The notes beneath the pieces are model-generated. The model was not told the DNA's origin. It saw only the letters and a program-made list of their open reading frames with translations, and made no database searches. A stretch of 64,000 nt of DNA from Stenotrophomonas sp. HITSZ_GD (lineage in GTDB: Bacteria; Pseudomonadota; Gammaproteobacteria; Xanthomonadales; Xanthomonadaceae), in NCBI RefSeq assembly GCF_029543105.1, contig NZ_JARQXB010000011.1:62001-126000 (forward strand), written 5' to 3'. Shown here one piece after another: positions 58,579-64,000 of the stretch (positions are counted from its first letter, which is position 1; each line of letters starts with the position of its first letter). Position numbers and translations under genes: made by a program.

Positions 58579-59391
58579 ATGACCAGGCTGACGTGCGTGT
58601 GGGGATGCCTGTGGCTGCTGGCCACCTTCGGCGCGCAGGCCGCCGGGCCGGCGCCTTTCCATTGGCCCGACGGGCACAAGGCGGCGGTGAGCCTGGCCTA
58701 CGACGATGCGCTGGACTCCCAGCTCGACATCGCCCTCCCGCAGCTGGACCAGTACGGGTTCAAGGGCAGCTTCTACCTGCAGCTCTCGCGCGAACCCGTG
58801 GCACGGCGCATGGAAGCGTGGCGCGCGGCCGCCCGCCGCGGGCACGAACTCGGCAACCACACCTTGTTCCACCAGTGCTCGGGCTCGGCCAAGGGGCACG
58901 AGTGGGTGGAGCCGGCCCGTGACCTCGACCACACCAGCGCGGCGCAGATGCGCGACCAGGTGCTGCTGGCCAACACGATGCTGCAGGCGCTGGACGGCCA
59001 GCAGCAACGCACGATGACGGTACCGTGCGGCGATGTCATGGCCGAGGGCGAGGACTATGTCCGGCAGGTCGCCGCGCAGTTCGTGGCGATCAAGCTGGGC
59101 GAGGGCGCCGTGGTGCCGGACATGGCCACGCTCGACCTGCACGCCGTGCCGGTGGAAGCGCCGGTCGGCGTGACCGGGGCGCAGCTGATCGCCCGGGTCG
59201 AAAAAGCGGGCCGGCGCGGCACCATGGTCAATTTCACCTTCCATGGCGTGGGCGGCGACTACCTGAGCGTCTCCCGCGAGGCCCACGAAGAACTGCTGCG
59301 CTACCTGGCCGCCCACCGGGACGTGTACTGGGTGGATACCTTCCTCGCCCTGACCCGGTACGTGCAGGCCCAGCGCGCGCCCACGCCCTGA
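58579..59391 (+). CDS. Exported polysaccharide deacetylase-family protein
   Basis: 270 residues from ATG 58579. Signal peptide ending AQAA, then a NodB-type fold: KAAVSLAYDDALDSQLDIALPQLDQYGFKGSFYL, quoted in part (SLAYDDALDSQLDIALPQL), with the metal/catalytic Asp pair in YDDA, and the zinc motif HELGNHTLFH. The C-terminal MVNFTFHGVGGDYLSVSREAHEELLRYL (in part: FHGVGGDYLSVSREAHEEL) provides the catalytic His. Likely removes acetyl groups from a glycan in the periplasm or outside; the substrate is not known. It follows dsbD by 100 bases. Confidence 0.88.
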   Translation: MTRLTCVWGCLWLLATFGAQAAGPAPFHWPDGHKAAVSLAYDDALDSQLDIALPQLDQYGFKGSFYLQLSREPVARRMEAWRAAARRGHELGNHTLFHQCSGSAKGHEWVEPARDLDHTSAAQMRDQVLLANTMLQALDGQQQRTMTVPCGDVMAEGEDYVRQVAAQFVAIKLGEGAVVPDMATLDLHAVPVEAPVGVTGAQLIARVEKAGRRGTMVNFTFHGVGGDYLSVSREAHEELLRYLAAHRDVYWVDTFLALTRYVQAQRAPTP

Positions 59392-59517
59392 TGCCAGCGC
59401 TGGCGCGGGTTTGCGGCCAGTTTCAAACGACCACTTAAAACAGCGGCAACTTCGCCCATCTGGACAGTATCGGCGGCATCGCGCAGACTTCCGGCCTTTC
59501 CGGTTTCCGTCTGCGCC

Positions 59518-59961
59518 ATGGCCCGACTGCTGCTGTTGCACGGCCCCAACTTGAACCTGCTCGGCACCCGCGAGCCGGAGATCTACGGGCACGACACCCT
59601 GGCGGACATCCACCACCGCCTGATGGCCAAGACCCAGGCCAGCGGCCATGAACTGGCGTTCTTCCAGTCCAACGCCGAGCACGAGCTGGTCAACCGCATC
59701 CATGCCGCGCGCGACGAGGGCGTGGCCTTCATCCTGATCAACGCCGGCGCGTTCACCCACACCTCCGTCGCGCTGCGCGACGCGCTGCTGGGCGTGGCGA
59801 TCCCGTTCATCGAGCTGCACCTGTCCAACCCGCACGCGCGCGAGCCGTTCCGCCACCACAGCTACCTCAGCGACAAGGCGGTGGGCGTGATCGTCGGCTT
59901 CGGCGCGGACAGCTACAGGCTGGCGCTGGACGCCGCCCTGGCCCGCCTCGGGCCGGCCTGA
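59518..59961 (+). CDS. aroQ: 3-dehydroquinate dehydratase, type II
   Basis: 147 residues from ATG 59518. Dodecameric enzyme of the shikimate pathway. Motifs: [21 protein letters not shown] with the active-site Tyr, [36 protein letters not shown] and [22 protein letters not shown] with the catalytic His. First gene of the conserved aroQ-accB-accC order. Length is normal. Confidence 0.98.
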   Translation: MARLLLLHGPNLNLLGTREPEIYGHDTLADIHHRLMAKTQASGHELAFFQSNAEHELVNRIHAARDEGVAFILINAGAFTHTSVALRDALLGVAIPFIELHLSNPHAREPFRHHSYLSDKAVGVIVGFGADSYRLALDAALARLGPA

Positions 59962-60021
59962 CCCCTTTCTCCGTACCCGGCGGCCGCGCGCCGCCCCTCC
60001 ACGTTTACCCAAGAGGCCACC

Positions 60022-60504
60022 ATGGATCTGCGCAAAATCAAGAAGCTGATCGACCTGCTCGAAGAGTCGAACCTCGCCGAAATCGAAATCAAGGAAGGCG
60101 AGGAAAGCGTCCGCCTGGCGCGCGCGCCCAAGGGCGGCTACGCCGCACCCGCGCCGGCCCCGGTGATGATGGCCGCGCCGGCCGCCGCGCCCGCGCCCGC
60201 CATGCCGATGCATTCGCCGACCGAGGCTTCCACCGGCGGTACCGCCAAGCCGGGCAACGCGCTGCCGGAAGGCCACGTGCTGCGCGCGCCGATGGTCGGC
60301 ACCTTCTACACCTCCCCGGCGCCGGACAAGCCGGCGTTCGTCAGCGTGGGCCAGACGGTGAAGGCCGGCGAGACGCTGGCGATCATCGAGGCGATGAAGA
60401 TGTTCAACCCGATCGAGGCCGACGTGTCGGGCACGATCGTGGCGATCCTCGGCGAAAGCGGCCAGCCCGTGGAATTCGACCAGCCCCTGTTCGTGATCGG
60501 CTGA
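60022..60504 (+). CDS. accB: Biotin carboxyl carrier protein of acetyl-CoA carboxylase
   Basis: 160 residues from ATG 60022 ([20 protein letters not shown]). N-terminal helical part, Ala/Pro-rich flexible linker (residues ~35-75), then the biotinyl domain with the biotin-accepting Lys in [14 protein letters not shown]. It carries CO2 between biotin carboxylase and the transferase in the first step of fatty acid synthesis. accC follows after 10 bases with GAGGAG as its ribosome site. Confidence 0.98.
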   Translation: MDLRKIKKLIDLLEESNLAEIEIKEGEESVRLARAPKGGYAAPAPAPVMMAAPAAAPAPAMPMHSPTEASTGGTAKPGNALPEGHVLRAPMVGTFYTSPAPDKPAFVSVGQTVKAGETLAIIEAMKMFNPIEADVSGTIVAILGESGQPVEFDQPLFVIG

Positions 60505-60514
60505 GGAGCAGCGC

Positions 60515-61882
60515 ATGCTCGATAAAGTCGTCATTGCCAACCGGGGTGAGATCGCGCTGCGCATCCTGCGCGCGTGCCACACCCTCGGCATCCGCACGGT
60601 CGCGGTGCATTCCACCGTCGACCGCAACCTCAAGCACGTGGCCATGGCCGACGAGTCGGTCTGCATCGGCCCGGCCGCCTCGGCCGACAGCTACCTCAAC
60701 ATCCCGGCGCTGATCGCCGCGGCCGAGGTCACCGACGCCCAGGCCATCCACCCGGGCTACGGCTTCCTCTCGGAGAACGCCAACTTCGCCGAGCGCGTGG
60801 AGCAGTCCGGTTTCATCTTCATCGGTCCCAAGGCCGACACCATCCGCCTGATGGGCGACAAGGTGGAAGCGATCCGCGCGATGAAGGCCGCCGGCGTGCC
60901 GTGCGTGCCCGGCTCGGGCGGCCCGCTGGGCGAGGACATCGTGGCCAACACGAAGATCGCCCGCGAGATCGGCTTCCCGGTGATCATCAAGGCCGCCGGC
61001 GGCGGCGGCGGGCGTGGCATGCGCGTGGTGCATGCCGAGGGCGCGCTGAAGGCCGCCATCGAGACCACGAAGTCGGAGGCCAAGGCGGCGTTCGGCAACG
61101 ACCAGGTCTACATGGAGAAATTCCTGGAGAACCCGCGCCACATCGAGATCCAGGTGCTGGCCGATGGCCAGGGCAACGCGATCCACCTGGGCGAGCGCGA
61201 CTGCTCGATGCAGCGCCGCCACCAGAAGGTGGTGGAGGAAGCGCCGGCGCCGGGCATCACCGAGGAACTGCGCAACGAGATCGGCAAGGTGTGCGTGGAA
61301 GCCTGCCTGCGCATCGGTTATCGCGGTGCGGGCACGTTCGAGTTCCTGTTCGAGAACGGCCGCTTCTACTTCATCGAGATGAACACCCGCATCCAGGTGG
61401 AGCATCCGGTGACCGAGCGCATCACCGGCATCGACCTGGTGTGCGAGCAGCTGCGCATCGCTGCCGGCCAGAAGCTGACCATCAAGCAGAGCGACATCGT
61501 GCTGCGTGGCCATGCCATCGAGTGCCGCATCAACGCCGAGGACCCGGAAACGTTCATGCCCAACCCGGGCCTGATCACTGCGTTCCATCCGCCGGGCGGC
61601 CCGGGCGTGCGCGTGGATACGCACATCTACAGCGGCTACAAGGTCCCGCCGAACTACGATTCGATGATCGGCAAGCTGATCGTGCACGGCCCGGACCGCG
61701 AGACCGCGATCGCGCGCATGCGCGTGGCGCTGAGCGAGATGGTCGTGGACGGCATCAAGACCAATATCCCGCTGCAGCAGCGCATCATGCGCGACAAGGG
61801 CTTCCAGGGCGGTGGGCAGAACATCCACTACCTGGAGAAGCGGCTGGCCGAGCGCAAGAACCAGTCGATCGCGCTGGTCTGA
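60515..61882 (+). CDS. accC: Acetyl-CoA carboxylase biotin carboxylase subunit
   Basis: 455 residues from ATG 60515 ([21 protein letters not shown]). ATP-grasp enzyme; seen are [32 protein letters not shown] (the Gly-rich ATP loop), [44 protein letters not shown] (in part: [18 protein letters not shown]) and [19 protein letters not shown]. Length matches the family (449-455). Co-transcribed with accB; terminator right after the stop. Confidence 0.98.
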   Translation: MLDKVVIANRGEIALRILRACHTLGIRTVAVHSTVDRNLKHVAMADESVCIGPAASADSYLNIPALIAAAEVTDAQAIHPGYGFLSENANFAERVEQSGFIFIGPKADTIRLMGDKVEAIRAMKAAGVPCVPGSGGPLGEDIVANTKIAREIGFPVIIKAAGGGGGRGMRVVHAEGALKAAIETTKSEAKAAFGNDQVYMEKFLENPRHIEIQVLADGQGNAIHLGERDCSMQRRHQKVVEEAPAPGITEELRNEIGKVCVEACLRIGYRGAGTFEFLFENGRFYFIEMNTRIQVEHPVTERITGIDLVCEQLRIAAGQKLTIKQSDIVLRGHAIECRINAEDPETFMPNPGLITAFHPPGGPGVRVDTHIYSGYKVPPNYDSMIGKLIVHGPDRETAIARMRVALSEMVVDGIKTNIPLQQRIMRDKGFQGGGQNIHYLEKRLAERKNQSIALV

Positions 61883-61903
61883 CGGCGCGAAACGGCAGGC
61901 ATG

Positions 61904-61931
61904 AAAAAGGCGGGGATTTCCCCGCCTTTTT
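61904..61931. terminator. accC terminator, probably bidirectional
   Basis: AAAAAGGCGGGG (61904-61915) pairs with CCCCGCCTTTTT (61920-61931) around ATTT. It ends accBC and, with A-rich flank on its left, also the convergent minus-strand gene at 61951. Confidence 0.92.
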
Positions 61932-61950
61932 CTTTGCGCGCGCGGCGCGG

Positions 61951-62325
61951 TTACTGCGCGCGGCGGGCGGGCGCGTCCTGCTGGGAGCCGGCCTGCAGGT
62001 CGTTGCCGGTGCTGGAGGTCGGGTCCACCACGGTGACGGTCTCGGTGGAGCCATCCGGCCACACGATCTGGAAGGTCGCGCCCGGCGGCAGCGCGTCGAA
62101 GGGCATGCCGCTGCGCGCGCGGTACAGCGCCGCGACCTGCGCCGCGCCCATGCGCCGGGCCTGTTCGTCGGACTTCACCGACGTCAGGTGCACCTGCGAG
62201 AGGTTCTGGTAGCGGATGTCGGCGGTATCGATCATCACGATGCCCACTGCCGCCGCCGAGTAGGCGACAAACGCCACCACCCAGAACCAGAAACGCGCAC
62301 CGATCAGCAAGCGACGGTAATTCAT
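61951..62325 (-). CDS. Small anchored protein, function unknown
   Basis: 124 residues from ATG 62325, overlapping the preceding gene's stop as ATGA. A hydrophobic helix near the N terminus (FWFWVVAFVAYSAAAVGIVMI) is followed by a periplasmic part (YQNLSQVHLTSVKSDEQARR, PPGATFQIVWPDGSTETVTVV) and a Gln/Ala-rich tail. The GATFQIVWPDGSTE segment looks like a small beta domain. No family recognised. The overlap with 62322-63269 suggests the two membrane-anchored products act together. Confidence 0.6.
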   Translation of the reverse strand: MNYRRLLIGARFWFWVVAFVAYSAAAVGIVMIDTADIRYQNLSQVHLTSVKSDEQARRMGAAQVAALYRARSGMPFDALPPGATFQIVWPDGSTETVTVVDPTSSTGNDLQAGSQQDAPARRAQ

Positions 62326-63269
62326 GACGTCACTCCCATGCCGCGCACCAGGGTATCGACCATTTCGTCCATCTTGTCCGCACTTTGCCGCGGCACCGCG
62401 GCGTCGTATACAAAGGAAGGGAAATCCTGGGAGGCATCGGCCGAGCAGATGCCGCCATTGGCGCAGTAGCTCGTCATCAGGTTGCTCTCCGCACCGCAGG
62501 CCAGCCCGAGCCGGCACGCGGCCAGCTGCCAGGCAAGCTGCGAGAACTGGTCGCCGGCCACGTAGCCGCGGTAGGCGTCGTCGCCGCGCGCGGATACGCC
62601 CATCGCACCGGACAGGGCCAGGTAGGCCTCCGGGTCGCGCGAGGCCAGCACGCGCTGCACCAGCTCGCGCCGGTAGGCAGCGGTGGCGTTGAGCGGCTGG
62701 CCCAGCGAGAGCAACGCGGCCTCGGCGGCGAGGTTGCCGGCGTGCGCGGCCTGGGTGCGCTGGGCCAGGATGCTGGCGGCAGTCAGGCCGTCGCTGGCGA
62801 CGAAGCCCGTGCAGCGCGTCTGCAGGTGCTGGCGGGCATCGATCATCGCCGCCACCGCCGGGTTGGCGTGGCGGGCCAGCGTGGTGTTGTCGGCGGCATA
62901 GCCGGCCGGGTTCTGCGCATAGGCGGCGCAGTAGTCGTACACGCGGCTGAGCATCCAGCTCGCTTCGGCATCGCCGCCTCGCGCGGCCTCGGCCAGCTGC
63001 TGCGCATAGCGGTACAGGTCGGTCTCGCCTTCGAAGGCGGCGCGGCGGTTCACCGGCAGGCCCGCGGCCACCTGGGCGCGCGCCTCGGCCTGCGGGCGCT
63101 GCAGTTGGCGGGGCAGCGGCGGCGCGCTGGCCGCCACGGTGGCCGCCGGCGCGCCGGCCGGCCAGGACGCGGCGATCGGCTTGCCGCCCATGCGGTACGC
63201 CCACACGGCTGCCAGCAGCGCGGCAGGCGCGAGCAGGATCAACAGCATGCGGTGGCGGGTCTGGGGCAT
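62322..63269 (-). CDS. Hypothetical anchored protein with helical, Cys-containing periplasmic region
   Basis: 315 residues from ATG 63269 (MPQTRHRMLLILLAPA); a GTG at 63302 in frame is an alternative. One N-terminal membrane helix (MLLILLAPAALLAAVWAYRM), a Pro/Ala-rich linker and an all-helical region of about 230 residues that looks like irregular Sel1/TPR-type packing (AQQLAEAARGGDAEASWMLSRVYDYC). Cys residues at YDYCAAY, TRCTGF, ACRLGLACG and SYCANGGICS could form disulfides. The C terminus ends MDEMVDTLVRGMG. No named family. It lies between accC and prmA. Confidence 0.6.
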   Translation of the reverse strand: MPQTRHRMLLILLAPAALLAAVWAYRMGGKPIAASWPAGAPAATVAASAPPLPRQLQRPQAEARAQVAAGLPVNRRAAFEGETDLYRYAQQLAEAARGGDAEASWMLSRVYDYCAAYAQNPAGYAADNTTLARHANPAVAAMIDARQHLQTRCTGFVASDGLTAASILAQRTQAAHAGNLAAEAALLSLGQPLNATAAYRRELVQRVLASRDPEAYLALSGAMGVSARGDDAYRGYVAGDQFSQLAWQLAACRLGLACGAESNLMTSYCANGGICSADASQDFPSFVYDAAVPRQSADKMDEMVDTLVRGMGVTS

Positions 63270-63407
63270 GGGGTCTGTGGAGGTCCGGCGCGCGTGAGGC
63301 ACGCGGGCGCGCGCAGTCTAACCCAAGCACCGCGGCGGCACCCGCGGGGGGCAGGGGCCGCCCGGGTGGTCTACGATGCCCGCCCTGTCGCCCCATGAGC
63401 CGCCCCC

Positions 63408-64000
63408 ATGCCGTTCCTCGAATTGACCATGCGCTGCACCGAAGCCACCCAGCCCCGCTACGAGAACGCGCTGGAGGACGTGGGCGCGGTCGCGGTGACG
63501 CTGCTGGACGCCGATGCCGATACGTCCAACGAGCAGGCGATCCTCGAACCCGGCGTCGGCCAGACCCCGCTGTGGGACAGCCTGGTGCTGACTGCCCTGT
63601 TCCCGGAGGACACCGACGCGCTGGCCCTGCTGGCCGCGCTGGAGGCCTTCGACCCCGGGCTGGACTGGGCGCAGGTGACCTTCCGCCAGGTGGCCGACGA
63701 GGATTGGGAGCGCGCCTGGCTGGACCAGTTCCAGCCGATGCAGTTCGGCGAACGCACCTTCATCGTGCCCTGGAACCACGAGCTGCCCGAGCCGGCGCGC
63801 GCGCCGGAGGCGGCGGTGGTGCGGCTGGACCCGGGCCTGGCATTCGGCTCCGGCACCCACCCCACCACCGCGCTGTGCCTGCGCTGGCTCGATGCGCTCG
63901 CCGGCGAGGGCCTGCTGCAGGGCCGCCGCGTGCTGGATTTCGGTTGCGGCTCGGGCATCCTGGCGCTGGCCGCCCTGAAGCTCGGCGCTGGCGAGGCGGT
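63408..64000 (+). CDS. prmA: Ribosomal protein L11 methyltransferase PrmA (3' end outside window)
   Basis: The first 197 codons are present, from ATG 63408 ([20 protein letters not shown]). The N-terminal L11-recognition domain is followed by the linker [26 protein letters not shown] and the S-adenosylmethionine motif [19 protein letters not shown], both diagnostic of PrmA. It trimethylates L11. Position after accBC is conserved in gammaproteobacteria, apart from the two minus-strand genes between them here. A TACGAT hexamer at 63372 might be a -10 box. Confidence 0.96.
   Translation, partial: MPFLELTMRCTEATQPRYENALEDVGAVAVTLLDADADTSNEQAILEPGVGQTPLWDSLVLTALFPEDTDALALLAALEAFDPGLDWAQVTFRQVADEDWERAWLDQFQPMQFGERTFIVPWNHELPEPARAPEAAVVRLDPGLAFGSGTHPTTALCLRWLDALAGEGLLQGRRVLDFGCGSGILALAALKLGAGEA

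Overview
The window is one contiguous stretch of a high-GC gammaproteobacterial chromosome, most likely Lysobacteraceae/Xanthomonadaceae (Xanthomonas, Lysobacter, Luteimonas or Pseudoxanthomonas type). The signs are the protein sequences of the housekeeping genes (GroEL ending in a Gly-Met-rich tail, AceE, GlnE, AccB/AccC, PrmA), core lines that hand-count at about 65-68% G+C, and the aroQ-accB-accC-prmA neighbourhood. No rRNA, tRNA, CRISPR array or complete insertion sequence is visible.

Layout. (1) 1-9641, minus strand: a tightly coupled glycogen/trehalose operon glgA-glgB-treZ-malQ-treY; every junction is an ATGA overlap and treY runs off the left edge. (2) 9980-24613: a GGDEF diguanylate cyclase, a secreted carboxylesterase, a DUF808 membrane protein, a UbiB-family kinase, small stress-type genes (DUF2383, DUF2171-like, a YrzE-like membrane protein, a 23-residue membrane peptide and a 42-residue poly-Gln protein, several with clear hairpin terminators), a Tat-exported alpha/beta hydrolase, a metallothionein-like protein, an AraC regulator, DUF2058, a YgjP metallopeptidase and DUF1456 (YehS).

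(3) 24.6-31.06 kb is an accessory island with visibly lower G+C (about 55% in a hand-counted line), decayed genes, and several very short genes. It holds three peptide precursors with double-glycine leaders (29742-29900 and 29569-29727 on minus; 30301-30519 on plus). Two of the three peptide units are followed by a small hydrophobic protein that could be an immunity protein. It also holds a separate operon-like set of a Cys-rich 60-residue peptide, an unknown protein and a frameshifted LpxL-like acyltransferase (26034-27846). In three places a strong hairpin lacking a U-tract lies between the peptide gene and the next gene. A decayed response-regulator receiver, a probable IS3-type transposase fragment and a possible decayed bacteriocin lie between them. 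No peptidase-ABC exporter for the double-glycine peptides is in the window, so export would need a transporter encoded elsewhere.

(4) 31.1-64 kb returns to core content: aceE; an RsbU/RsbW/STAS partner-switch operon; DUF1028; a YqjI-like His-rich PadR regulator overlapping a YqjH-like siderophore-interacting ferric reductase, with two identical operator-like repeats in front; YceI lipoprotein; nitroreductase; ELM1-like protein; VUT transporter; glnE; two tandem AsmA-like paralogues; an acetate CoA-transferase; a DAHP synthase preceded by a leader peptide rich in Phe/Tyr/Trp and an attenuator-like terminator; groESL with a CIRCE operator; cutA; a dsbD with two N-terminal alpha domains; a polysaccharide deacetylase; aroQ, accB, accC; two small membrane proteins; and the start of prmA.
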